A stretch of DNA of 64,000 bases from VXRN01 sp963664365 (GTDB lineage: Bacteria > Chloroflexota > Dehalococcoidia > Lucifugimonadales > UBA1123): NCBI GenBank assembly GCA_963664365.1, contig OY761144.1, positions 682,001 through 746,000 of the forward strand. Reading direction: 5' to 3'. Each line of letters starts with the position of its first letter. The stretch's first letter is position 1. Positions 25,709 through 33,175 of this stretch are shown in pieces. The translations under genes and the position numbers were made by a program. Under the pieces are notes generated by a model. It did not search any database. It saw only the letters and a list, made by a program, of their open reading frames with translations, and was not told the DNA's origin.

Positions 25709-26404
25709 TTGGCAGACATCACCCCAATCGACTCACAGCTTCTCGAAACGCTAAGGCAGATTCCGTCGTGTGCGATAGCAAACGCGATAGAGACTTTCAA
25801 CATCCAGCCCCGGAACCAGGGGTTCATGGGACCCGAGATCAAGAGCATCTTCCCCGGGATGGGGCACATGATCGGATACGCGGTGACGGCGAAGATAGTC
25901 GCCGACGCGGCGCCCTCGGGTCACATGAACGTCTCGCGCACCGAGTGGGTGGACGAGATCATGAAGGTTCCCGCGCCGAGGGTGCTCGTAATAGAGGACC
26001 TGGACTATCCGAACCCAATCGGCTCATTCTGGGGAGAGGTGCAGGCGAATCTGCACAGGGCGCTCGGCGCGGTCGGGACGGTCACGAACGGAGGCGTTCG
26101 GGACCTCGACGAGATGCAGGAGGTCGGCTTCTTCGCGTTCGCGTCGTGCGTGCTGGTGTCTCATGCCTACGTCCACATAACCGACGTCGGCGTGCCGGTG
26201 AAGGTCGGTGGACTGGAGGTGAACCCGGGCGACATAATCCAGGGCGACCAGCACGGAGTAATCGCGGTCCCGAGGGATATCGCGTCGGAGATACCGGATG
26301 CGGTCAAGCGAGTGGAGCAGAACGAGCAGGAGATGATCGGGTACGCGAACTCGCCGGAGTTCACCGTCGAGGGCCTCAAGGCCATGCTGTCGCAGAGGTA
26401 CTAG
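25709..26404 (+). CDS. RraA-like / HMG aldolase family protein
   Basis: This protein of about 231 residues has the RraA fold: FMGPEIKSIFPGMGHMIGYAV near the N-terminus, the metal and substrate loop GAVGTVTNGGVRDLDEMQ near 120-140, and VGVPVKVGGLEVNPGDIIQGDQHGV-type C-terminal strands. The G-x-x-R-D metal site is intact (NGGVRDLDE), so aldolase or decarboxylase activity of the 4-hydroxy-4-methyl-2-oxoglutarate aldolase type is more likely than RNase E inhibition. The TTG at 25709 lies eight bases after GGAGG; the TTG two codons earlier is too close to it. Confidence 0.87.
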   Translation: MADITPIDSQLLETLRQIPSCAIANAIETFNIQPRNQGFMGPEIKSIFPGMGHMIGYAVTAKIVADAAPSGHMNVSRTEWVDEIMKVPAPRVLVIEDLDYPNPIGSFWGEVQANLHRALGAVGTVTNGGVRDLDEMQEVGFFAFASCVLVSHAYVHITDVGVPVKVGGLEVNPGDIIQGDQHGVIAVPRDIASEIPDAVKRVEQNEQEMIGYANSPEFTVEGLKAMLSQRY

Positions 26405-26420
26405 ATGACTGTAATCGTTC

Positions 26421-26458
26421 ACCCTCACCCCAACCCTCTCCCATTGAGGGAGAGGGGG
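26421..26458. repeat. Dispersed palindromic repeat, CCCTCTCCC type, copy 1
   Basis: CCCTCTCCC (26434-26442) and GGGAGAGGG (26448-26456) form a 9-base stem after the lead-in CACCCTCACCCCAA. Related copies are at 48790-48836, 53005-53040 and 54535-54570. All lie between genes. Transcribed, each would make a strong hairpin. Confidence 0.8.
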
Positions 26459-26484
26459 TGTGTCGCGTCTGATCCTCGTTAGAT

Positions 26485-27861
26485 ATGGCTCACGTACCTC
26501 CTCGCAGCAAAGGCAGTCTGAGAGTGCAGGCGGAGCGCTCTATCGTAAGCCGCGCGATCATGCTGCCCGTGCAGCAGTACATCCACACTGAAACCATCGG
26601 CGGCCTGGTGCTGTTGATCGCGGCGGCGGTGGCGATAGGCTGGGCCAACTCACCGTGGTCAGACCAGTACCATCACATCCTGGAACATCATCTGACGCTC
26701 AACGCCGGGCTGTTCAAGGTGGAGCTGTCGATAGAGGAGTGGATCAACGATGGCCTGATGGCGATATTCTTCTTCGTGGTTGGGCTGGAGATCAAGCGCG
26801 AGATTCTGCACGGGCAGCTTTCGACCCCGCGCCGCGCCGCGCTGCCGGTGGTCGCCGCCTTTGGCGGAATGGTGGTTCCGGCGACTCTGTACCTCTCTCT
26901 CAACGCGGGCGGCGAGGCGGTCCGTGGGTGGGGAATCCCAATGGCGACGGACATCGCGTTCGCTCTGGGAGCTCTGGCGTTGGTGGGACGGCGTATGCCG
27001 CTGGAACTAAGAATCTTGCTGCTCGGGCTGGCGGTGGTGGACGACCTCGGCGCAATTATGGTCATCGCGGTGTTTTACAGTGAGTCCTTGAACCTGATGC
27101 AGCTTGGAATCGCGGCGGTTCTGATCGTGGCGATGCTTCTGGCTAACCGGTTCGGATTCAGCCACGCTCCGGTTACGGCGGCGCTGGCGTTCTTGATCTG
27201 GGTTGCGGTGCTAAAGTCGGGGGTTCACGCGACGGTCGCGGGCGTGCTGATCGGCGCGTTGACGCCGACGCGGCCTAGTTTCAGCCGGGATGAGTTCGCG
27301 GAGGAGTCGGAAGGGCTGCTGGCGGAGTACCGCGCGTCGCTGATCATCGACGGCGACGATCGCACCGAGACGATACTCGGCGAGTTCGAAGAGTTGGTGA
27401 AGGGAACCGAGTCGCCGTTGGAGCGGCTGGAGCGGATGATTCACCCCTGGTCCAGCTACGTGATTCTGCCCGTGTTCGCGCTGGCGAACGCGGGAATTCC
27501 GGTTTCAGCGGAAGGGATTCGGGCCGCTGCCTCGAACCAGGTGACGCTTGGGGTAGCGCTCGGTTTGGTGGTGGGGAAGGTGGTGGGGATAACGTTGTTC
27601 CCGTGGGTGGCGTCCAGGTTCGGACTCGCGGAACTTCCGGACAACGTCTCGTGGACTCACATCGTCGGCGTGGGTCTGCTGGGAGGAATCGGCTTCACGG
27701 TCGCGATATTCATCGCTGGCCTCGCGTTCGACAGCCCGTCGCTGGTCAACGATGCCAAGATAGGGATAATGGGCGCGTCGCTGATGGCGGGACTGATGGG
27801 GTACGCGGCGCTGCGGTTCTTCGCGCGTCCGCCGGCGTCGGGGGGCGGCGCTCACCACTGA
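26485..27861 (+). CDS. nhaA: Na+/H+ antiporter NhaA
   Basis: NhaA exchanges cytoplasmic sodium for protons across the inner membrane. The 458-residue protein shows the family's segments: ETIGGLVLLIAAAVAIGWANS (TM1), DGLMAIFFFVVGLEIKREIL, GWGIPMATDIAFALGAL and the paired aspartates of LAVVDDLGAIMVIAVFY that bind the ion. A soluble acidic insert near residues 275-310 (RDEFAEESEGLLAEYRASL) interrupts the membrane part, as in NhaA proteins with an extended loop. No ribosome site is obvious before the ATG. The gene ends three bases from the convergent small membrane protein. Confidence 0.93.
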   Translation: MAHVPPRSKGSLRVQAERSIVSRAIMLPVQQYIHTETIGGLVLLIAAAVAIGWANSPWSDQYHHILEHHLTLNAGLFKVELSIEEWINDGLMAIFFFVVGLEIKREILHGQLSTPRRAALPVVAAFGGMVVPATLYLSLNAGGEAVRGWGIPMATDIAFALGALALVGRRMPLELRILLLGLAVVDDLGAIMVIAVFYSESLNLMQLGIAAVLIVAMLLANRFGFSHAPVTAALAFLIWVAVLKSGVHATVAGVLIGALTPTRPSFSRDEFAEESEGLLAEYRASLIIDGDDRTETILGEFEELVKGTESPLERLERMIHPWSSYVILPVFALANAGIPVSAEGIRAAASNQVTLGVALGLVVGKVVGITLFPWVASRFGLAELPDNVSWTHIVGVGLLGGIGFTVAIFIAGLAFDSPSLVNDAKIGIMGASLMAGLMGYAALRFFARPPASGGGAHH

Positions 27862-27864
27862 ATG

Positions 27865-28017
27865 TCACTTCTTGGATCTGAGCTCGTTGAAGACCAGACC
27901 CACGCCGAACGCGATCAGCAGCACAGGCCAGAACTTGCCAAGTCCACCTTCTATCACTCCAAGCTCATCCAGCAGAAACACCGCGCCGATGGCAATGACT
28001 ATCAAGCCGATCCACAT
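27865..28017 (-). CDS. Small membrane protein, LiaF/DUF5668-type TM domain, 50 residues
   Basis: The reverse strand encodes 50 residues from an ATG at 28015-28017, with GGTGGGG five bases upstream, to a TGA at 27865-27867. The sequence has two hydrophobic helices, WIGLIVIAIGAVFLLDELGV and WPVLLIAFGVGLVF, joined by a Gly-rich turn. This matches the LiaI/LiaF-like transmembrane domain (IxxGxxFLLdxLG...FWPxLLIxxG). Full-length family proteins often sense envelope stress. This one is the domain alone. It is convergent with nhaA. Confidence 0.75.
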   Translation of the reverse strand: MWIGLIVIAIGAVFLLDELGVIEGGLGKFWPVLLIAFGVGLVFNELRSKK

Positions 28018-28085
28018 TTTATCCCCACCTATCTTCAATCCTAGTTCCGTAAGATACGGGTACTTTGTACACCCGTTGTGGCGGG

Positions 28086-28328
28086 TCAGTAGTTGTGCAG
28101 GCCAAGCGCAACCAGCAATTCGTTAGCAAGCTCGTGAGCGCCTTCTGTTGTCCAGTCCTGTACCAGATGGGTCAGGTCAATCCATTCGCTTTCAACATCC
28201 AGATCGACTTCTGGTGAATCTCTATCATCAAAGAATGTCGAGAATCCGGCGCCTGAGGTCTGGTATCCCTTCTCTCTAGGAAACGCCGAACTCTTGACGC
28301 CCTGATCGCTGGGTATTGTGTGTCCAAG
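28086..28328 (-). pseudogene. Coding continuation after in-frame TAG of the HicB-like gene
   Basis: Immediately after the TAG that ends the HicB-like gene (28329-28331) the same frame continues open for 80 codons to TGA at 28086-28088. The encoded text (KSSAFPREKGYQTSGAGF, then DSPEVDLDVESEWIDLTHLV and TEGAHELANELLVALG) is acidic and protein-like. It has no ATG, GTG or TTG before its late codons, so it could not be translated as a normal separate gene. I read the pair as one gene interrupted by a nonsense change, or possibly read through. The domain is not recognised. Confidence 0.45.
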
Positions 28329-28727
28329 CTATGCGGCGACCCCCAGTTCCCCGTAACGCTGCCATACTGCCGGATTCTGAGATGCTTCTAAGTCGCTCAC
28401 GTATCGTCGTCCATCATCAAGTGCAACCTTGCTGCTTGGCAGCCGAGCGTCCTCAACAGGCACGTCTCCCTCATATTCGTCGAGCCAGTGCCAGTCCAAT
28501 TCTGACCTGTCCAGCCACGGCGTAAGCGTCCCTCTTTCCCTGCGAGTCTCCACTGCGGAGGCGAACATTCTTTTGACTTTGCCGGACGCCTCTTCCTGAC
28601 TGCTCCCGTAAGCTGTCAGACCGAGAGGCCTGATGCGAGCGGCGAAAGTGCTGGTCTCCCTGCTGTACAGGTGTTCAACGGACACAATCACAACTACCTT
28701 CCGTTGCGACCTATCAAGATTCGTCAC
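28329..28727 (-). CDS. HicB-like small protein
   Basis: The 132-residue protein starts at a GTG with AAAGGAGG five bases upstream. The segment ARIRPLGLTAYGSSQEEASGKVKRMFASAVETRRERG follows the partly degenerate RNase H-like fold of HicB antitoxins (substrate-like strand, then helix EExxxxVKxM); only parts of the match are convincing. No HicA-like toxin is next to it. The C-terminal half (ELDWHWLDEYEGDVPVED) is unusual. An open, apparently coding frame continues after its TAG, so the C-terminus may be truncated. Confidence 0.55.
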   Translation of the reverse strand: MTNLDRSQRKVVVIVSVEHLYSRETSTFAARIRPLGLTAYGSSQEEASGKVKRMFASAVETRRERGTLTPWLDRSELDWHWLDEYEGDVPVEDARLPSSKVALDDGRRYVSDLEASQNPAVWQRYGELGVAA

Positions 28728-28962
28728 TTTGGCCTCCTTTCTGACAACTACGCTTCATGGCGAAGTGGGATGATGATAGCAACCTGTGAAAACATATGCA
28801 ATATCGAATCGACAAGCTGACTAACGCCCTCTCTCATCGTAGTATCAAGTACGGAGCGCGCTCTGCGAGTGTGGGAGTCGGCGTACACGGGGATGACCAG
28901 TCGCAACGCTGGATCGCCAAGTTACCTCCGCATACCTTGTGTTGCCTCGCGTCCTACTCTTG

Positions 28963-28968
28963 TATAAT
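28963..28968 (+). promoter_or_regulatory. Consensus -10 of the LLM oxidoreductase gene
   Basis: A perfect TATAAT at 28963-28968 lies 35 bases before the ATG at 29003. The best -35 candidates, TTGCCT (28942) and TTGTGT (28937), have non-ideal spacings of 15 and 20 bases. The 235 bases between it and the HicB-like gene hold nothing else I recognise. Confidence 0.5.
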
Positions 28969-29002
28969 CCTGCCCACCGGATAGACTCAAGCGAGGTTTG
29001 AC

Positions 29003-30058
29003 ATGGAAATCGGAGTAGGACTCGACCCCACGCTCGGCCTTAGCTGGGGCCAGCAGCGCGAGGTCTCGAAAACCGCCGCCGAACTCGGCTACACGAGCAT
29101 CTGGACGCCGGAGGGCAACGGCCAGGACTCGTTTCACCTCTGCGTACAGCGTTGGCAGGCGACCGCCGAGGTGGTCGCGGGCGGCCTGACGACGGGCATA
29201 GCCGTCTCTCCCGTCATGTACCGAACGCCGCTGTCGTTCGCAATGGAGGGCGGCACGGTCAGCGAGATCACGGGCGGCAAGTTCATCATGGGAATCGGCT
29301 CCGGCGGCGCGTACAGGCCGCAGGCGAGAGCCGCCCTGGGCGTCGGGCGGATGTCCGCGCTCGCGCTGATGCGGGACTACCTGACCGTAGTCCGCGCGCT
29401 GGTCCACGGTGAACGGGTTGACCACGAGGGCCCGACGACCACGCTGAAGGGCATGAGGCTGGCGATGCGCCCGGCGCCTGAGACTCCCGTATATCTTGGC
29501 GCGCTCGGCCCCAGGATGCTCGAACTGAGCGGCGAGCTTGCGGACGGCGCCAGCCTCAACTGGTGTACTCCTGAGCAGATAGCTTGGAGCCGCGAGCGTA
29601 TAGCGGACGGCGCGGCAAGGGTCGGGAGAGACCCGTCGGAGATCAACGTGGCGGAGTACATACGGATCTGTGTGGACGATGACGTCGATGCGGCGCGGAT
29701 CGCGCTGGCGAAAGCCACCATGGGCTACGCGCTCGGGGCCTCGGTGCCCACGGAGCGGGAGCGTCAGCTAGGATACCGCGCGCACTTCGAGCGAATGGGC
29801 TTCGCCGACGAACTGGCTGAGCTTGACAGGATGCGCGAAGCGGGAGCGTCCGGCGACGAGGTTGCGGACGCCTTTCCGACCGAGATTCTGAGCAGCGTGG
29901 GGTACTTCGGGAAGGCCGGAGGCGCGGCCGCCGCGTTCAAACGGCTTTCGGAAGGGCTGGACACGGCGATCGTCAGGGTCGTGGCGGCCAGGCGAGGCGT
30001 GGACTCCACCCTCAACGTGATGGAAGCGTGCAGGCCGGACGCGGCGCCGGCGGCATAA
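29003..30058 (+). CDS. LLM-class oxidoreductase, F420-type
   Basis: A 351-residue luciferase-like monooxygenase superfamily protein: EVSKTAAELGYTSIWTPEGN, GIAVSPVMYRTPLSFAMEGG, GGKFIMGIGSGGAYRPQ and TPVYLGALGPRMLELSGELADG mark the TIM barrel. Like other members it probably acts on an organic substrate using reduced F420 or FMN. It differs clearly from the family member at 22458-23303 and is not a recent duplicate. The ATG follows AGGTTTG weakly and the -10 consensus upstream is strong. Confidence 0.88.
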   Translation: MEIGVGLDPTLGLSWGQQREVSKTAAELGYTSIWTPEGNGQDSFHLCVQRWQATAEVVAGGLTTGIAVSPVMYRTPLSFAMEGGTVSEITGGKFIMGIGSGGAYRPQARAALGVGRMSALALMRDYLTVVRALVHGERVDHEGPTTTLKGMRLAMRPAPETPVYLGALGPRMLELSGELADGASLNWCTPEQIAWSRERIADGAARVGRDPSEINVAEYIRICVDDDVDAARIALAKATMGYALGASVPTERERQLGYRAHFERMGFADELAELDRMREAGASGDEVADAFPTEILSSVGYFGKAGGAAAAFKRLSEGLDTAIVRVVAARRGVDSTLNVMEACRPDAAPAA

Positions 30059-30096
30059 CATTTCCCTCTGGGAACAGGCGGAGCGGACTTCGACAG

Positions 30097-30288
30097 ATGA
30101 CAACCGAAAATCAGATTCAGCTTGTGATCGATAGTCTGGACTGGATTCAGCCGTGCCAAAGCTGCGGCATGAGGTACTGCGTGGGCGACTACGACTGCCC
30201 CCACTGCGGTACGGACCTGGACGACAACCTTCGCGCCTGGGCGGAGGCGCTGCTTGGGCGTCTCGCCTCAGCCGACTCGGAATCCTGA
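30097..30288 (+). CDS. Small zinc-ribbon protein, 63 residues
   Basis: The 63-residue protein from the ATG at 30097 has CQSCGMRYC and CPHCGTDLDDNL, two CxxC pairs spaced like a zinc ribbon, between an N-terminal helix (QIQLVIDSLDWIQ) and an acidic C-terminus. It sits between the LLM oxidoreductase and the enolase-family gene, all in one direction with short gaps, so it may be cotranscribed. The frame is open further upstream but that part overlaps the previous gene. Function unknown. Confidence 0.65.
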   Translation: MTTENQIQLVIDSLDWIQPCQSCGMRYCVGDYDCPHCGTDLDDNLRAWAEALLGRLASADSES

Positions 30289-30310
30289 CGACATTCGGAG
30301 GCATCATCCA

Positions 30311-31465
30311 ATGCGGATAACCGACGTAAAACATTTCCTGGCGCACCCCGGCAGGGGCAAGAACCTCTGCTTCGTCAAAGTCGATACCGATGAGGGCATC
30401 TACGGATGGGGTGAGGCCTACACCCAGTCCGACAGAGACGTTCAGGTAACGGCGCACATAGACCAGATGCGACGCTACCTGATTGGACGAGACCCCCGCA
30501 ACATCAAGCACTTTATGCAGTGGGCTTACGAAGATTATGCCTCTCGGCGAAGCTCCATGGAGTTCTGGTGCGCTTTTAGCGGCATAGAGCAGGCTATGTG
30601 GGACATCGCGGGCAAGTCGGCGGGCCTGCCCGTTCACATGCTGCTCGGCGGGAAGTGCCGCGCCAGGATTCGGGTGTACGCGAACGGTTGGAGCGGCGGT
30701 GACTCTACCTCTCCGCAGCGCCTCGCCGATCGCGCGCTGAAGGTCGTGGAGATGGGGTTCACCGCGATGAAGTTCGACCCCTTTCCGGGGCCCTGGCGGA
30801 CGTACGTGAGCAGAGATGTGGAAGACAGAGCTATCGAAAACGTCCGCGTGGTGCGGGAGGCCGTCGGCGACGACGTGGACTTGCTGATCGAAGTACACCG
30901 CAGGCTGGCGCCGATGCACGCTCGGAGGGTAGCCCGCGAGATCGAGCAGTACCGTCCGTTCTGGTACGAGGAGCCTGTGCTTGCGGAGAACCTCGATGCT
31001 CTGGCCGCCGTGACCCGCGACGTGAATATCCCGGTGGTGACCGGCGAGGAGCTATACACCAAGTTCGAGTTTCGCGACGTATTCGAGAAGCAGGCCGCGG
31101 ACATCATCAACCCGGACGTCTGCAACGTGGGCGGCATCTTGGAGCTAAAGGAGATCGCGGCGATGGCCGAGCCTTACTACGTCGTCGTCTCGCCCCACAA
31201 CTACAACAGCACGACCCTCGGACTGGCGGCTACCATCCAGGCCTCCGCCATGATGCCCAACTTCCTGATTACGGAGTACTTCGTCAACTTCGAGGAGTTC
31301 GGAAAAGACATCGCCAAGAATCCGTTCCAGGTCGAAAACGGCTACATCGAGATACCCGATACACCCGGCATCGGCATAGACCTGGACGAAGAGCAACTGG
31401 CCAAGTACCCATACAAGCCCTTCCCGCCCCGCGCGATACGCCAGTATTACGAAGAGGGGCCGTAG
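30311..31465 (+). CDS. Mandelate racemase / muconate lactonizing enzyme family (sugar-acid dehydratase-like)
   Basis: The 384-residue protein has the enolase superfamily capping domain (residues 1-125) and barrel. Metal ligands fit Glu in LLIEVHRRL near 196, Glu in YEEPVLAEN near 222 and Glu in TGEELYTK near 248; the PHNYNSTT segment near 298 supplies the catalytic His as in galactonate and gluconate dehydratases. The strand-two motif reads MKFDPF rather than KxK. Most likely it dehydrates an acid sugar. The ATG at 30311 has GGAGG nine bases upstream, whereas the longer frame from 30254 overlaps the zinc-ribbon gene. Confidence 0.88.
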   Translation: MRITDVKHFLAHPGRGKNLCFVKVDTDEGIYGWGEAYTQSDRDVQVTAHIDQMRRYLIGRDPRNIKHFMQWAYEDYASRRSSMEFWCAFSGIEQAMWDIAGKSAGLPVHMLLGGKCRARIRVYANGWSGGDSTSPQRLADRALKVVEMGFTAMKFDPFPGPWRTYVSRDVEDRAIENVRVVREAVGDDVDLLIEVHRRLAPMHARRVAREIEQYRPFWYEEPVLAENLDALAAVTRDVNIPVVTGEELYTKFEFRDVFEKQAADIINPDVCNVGGILELKEIAAMAEPYYVVVSPHNYNSTTLGLAATIQASAMMPNFLITEYFVNFEEFGKDIAKNPFQVENGYIEIPDTPGIGIDLDEEQLAKYPYKPFPPRAIRQYYEEGP

Positions 31466-31524
31466 CAACGCCATCAAGAAAAGGCGCAACTGACCCCTAA
31501 ACCTTACACCTTAGACCCTAGACC

Positions 31525-31902
31525 TCATTCCTCATTCCTCCGCTCCGGCGGCTGCTCCAAAACCTGGACGATGTTCCCGTCGGGATCAAGAAAAGACGCT
31601 ACCCATCCGCCCCAATGCTCCTTCTCAGGAGGGCGGATGAACTCGACGCCCTTGTCGGTCAGCGCATTGTGAAAGGCGTGGATGTCATCTATGTCGAAAT
31701 TGACCATGATGCGGTGCGGATCTCGGGCCTGGCCGCGCACGTGGTCGTGACTGCCGATTGAGAACCTGAGTCCGCCCCACTTGAACGACACGAAGCGCGG
31801 CCTGTCGGAGTGCGGTTGCAAGCCCAGGGTCTCGCAGTAGAACTGCCTCAGGCGAGGCAGGTCCTCGGTCCAGATGATGACGCCGTTCAAATGTCCTATC
31901 AT
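31525..31902 (-). CDS. VOC family (glyoxalase-like) protein
   Basis: This 125-residue vicinal-oxygen-chelate protein has two beta-alpha-beta-beta-beta units: HLNGVIIWTEDLPRLRQFYCETLGL and IMVNFDIDDIHAFHNALTDKG, ending ASFLDPDGNIVQVLEQ. Potential metal ligands are His3, His in the central HRIMVNF and Glu in VQVLEQ. The activity could be a lyase, isomerase or dioxygenase. AGGGAG precedes the ATG. It is divergent from the orphan transcription unit at 31936-32126. Confidence 0.83.
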   Translation of the reverse strand: MIGHLNGVIIWTEDLPRLRQFYCETLGLQPHSDRPRFVSFKWGGLRFSIGSHDHVRGQARDPHRIMVNFDIDDIHAFHNALTDKGVEFIRPPEKEHWGGWVASFLDPDGNIVQVLEQPPERRNEE

Positions 31903-31935
31903 TACGGATTCTCCCTAACATGACGCTGCGGCCGG

Positions 31936-31964
31936 TTACATCCACTTGACCCGTAGTCTATAAT
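31936..31964 (+). promoter_or_regulatory. Promoter of orphan plus-strand transcription unit
   Basis: TTACAT (31936-31941) and a perfect TATAAT (31959-31964) are separated by 17 bases, pointing to a start near 31971 on the plus strand. No plus-strand gene follows for almost 4 kb; both flanking genes run on the minus strand. Confidence 0.6.
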
Positions 31965-31969
31965 AACCG

Positions 31970-32126
31970 CTAGGGAATCGGGCGGAGGCAGTTGACAGTC
32001 TTTGGAAGTGTCCCTAGAAAGGAGGTTGCGCGTTGGATAGTAGTATTAGGAGGTGCTCCAAGTAGGTGTTCCTCGGAGCGCCTCTAATGTGGGCGGGGCG
32101 TCGCGTTGCGGCGCCCCGCTCTTTGC
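31970..32126 (+). ncRNA. Candidate structured small RNA or leader-type transcript
   Basis: The transcript expected from the promoter at 31936-31964 would be about 155 bases and highly structured. A perfect 7-base stem pairs CTAGGGA (31970-31976) with TCCCTAG (32011-32017). A second 10-base stem pairs GAGGTGCTCC (32050-32059) with GGAGCGCCTC (32075-32084), with one G-U pair. A terminator-like hairpin ends it. Between stems lie AAAGGAGG (32018-32025) and a TTG opening a ten-codon frame (MDSSIRRCSK), so a leader peptide is an alternative. It does not match tRNA, SRP RNA or other RNAs I can recognise. Confidence 0.5.
32093..32126 (+). terminator. Rho-independent-type terminator of the orphan unit
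   Basis: GCGGGGCG (32093-32100) and CGCCCCGC (32112-32119) form a perfect 8-base GC stem with an 11-base loop, followed by TCTTTG. The short T-tract is weak. It may also serve the convergent phosphotriesterase-like gene, whose stop is at 32127. Confidence 0.6.
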
Positions 32127-33083
32127 CTATTCCCTCCCCTCGAAGAACCGGCGCGGGTTGTCAACGAAGATGTTGTGGATGTCCCCGTCGGTCGCGCCGA
32201 ACTCCTTCAGCCTGGGAATGACGCGGCGGGTGATGAACAGGTAGCCGTCCGGGTTGTGGCGGCGCCTCGCCTCCTGCATCTCTTCGCTGGCTATCGTCAG
32301 CGTCACCGACCAGTCGTGGCCCAGCATGATGCGCCGACCCCATCCGGCCTCGATCAGATTCCAGGCGGTCTGGGTCCTGCCCTCCCAGTCCGGAGTCAAC
32401 TCCGTCTTCCGTCCGGGGTATCTGTCCAGACCGATCCAGACGCCCCGCTCCATCAGCCCGATCAGGTACTCCGTGTCGGTCGTGTCGTTGCTGTGTCCCA
32501 CGTAAACGCGGTTCAGGTCGACGCCCTCGTCCTCGAAGATGCGGACCTGCTGCTCGCCGACTCGCTCCGGCGCCCAGGTGTGCGTCGAGATGGGCACCCC
32601 CGTTGCCTTCTGAGCGCGGGCGGCGGCGCGCAGGATGATCTCGCCCTCCGCCGTAACGCCTCCCCTGTCGTTGGCGACCTTTATGATCCCGGCCCTGATT
32701 CCCGTGCCCTCTATCCCTTCCTCGATCTCGCGTATGTAGAGCGAGGCGACTACGTCCGGCGTGGCGGTCCAGAATACCCTGGGGATGTCCCGCCAAGTCC
32801 CGGTGGCGCAGATGACGTTGATGCCCGACTCCCGCGATACGTGTTCGATCAGTCGAATGTCGCGCCCCAGATCCATGGTCGTGACGTCGATCATCGAGCG
32901 CAGCCCTTCCGAGTAAGCCGCGCTCAACTCGGATATTCCCCGCTCGATCGATCCCTCTCGGTCCAGGAACTCGGGATAGACGTACTGAATCCCGGCCGAG
33001 GATATCAGAACGTGCTCGTGGGAGAGCGTGAATCCCAGGTCCGAAGTGTCCATCGGCCCCAGAACCGAATTGATAGTGGTCAT
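32127..33083 (-). CDS. Phosphotriesterase-like amidohydrolase
   Basis: This 318-residue binuclear metal hydrolase of the PTE/PHP family starts with DLGFTLSHEHVLISS (His-x-His metal site). A probable carbamylated Lys is in RAGIIKVANDRG near residue 143, metal His residues are in PISTHTWAPE and VYVGHSNDT, and the final Asp is in IMLGHDWSV. Members are lactonases or phosphotriesterases; lactonase activity is the more common native role. GAGGAGG precedes the ATG by seven bases. Confidence 0.88.
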   Translation of the reverse strand: MTTINSVLGPMDTSDLGFTLSHEHVLISSAGIQYVYPEFLDREGSIERGISELSAAYSEGLRSMIDVTTMDLGRDIRLIEHVSRESGINVICATGTWRDIPRVFWTATPDVVASLYIREIEEGIEGTGIRAGIIKVANDRGGVTAEGEIILRAAARAQKATGVPISTHTWAPERVGEQQVRIFEDEGVDLNRVYVGHSNDTTDTEYLIGLMERGVWIGLDRYPGRKTELTPDWEGRTQTAWNLIEAGWGRRIMLGHDWSVTLTIASEEMQEARRRHNPDGYLFITRRVIPRLKEFGATDGDIHNIFVDNPRRFFEGRE

Positions 33084-33175
33084 GTCTTGCCTCCTCGGTT
33101 GCGCGCCATTATGCCGCAGGCGGCGTCGGCTTTCCAGTGCGCCGCGGGGAGGTCTCTTCTAAACCGGCTGTTTAT

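Noticed and set aside
28728..29002. tRNA or other stable RNA in the 275-base gap
   Set aside because: No cloverleaf, T-loop motif or stem set was found; only a -10 consensus for the next gene is visible.
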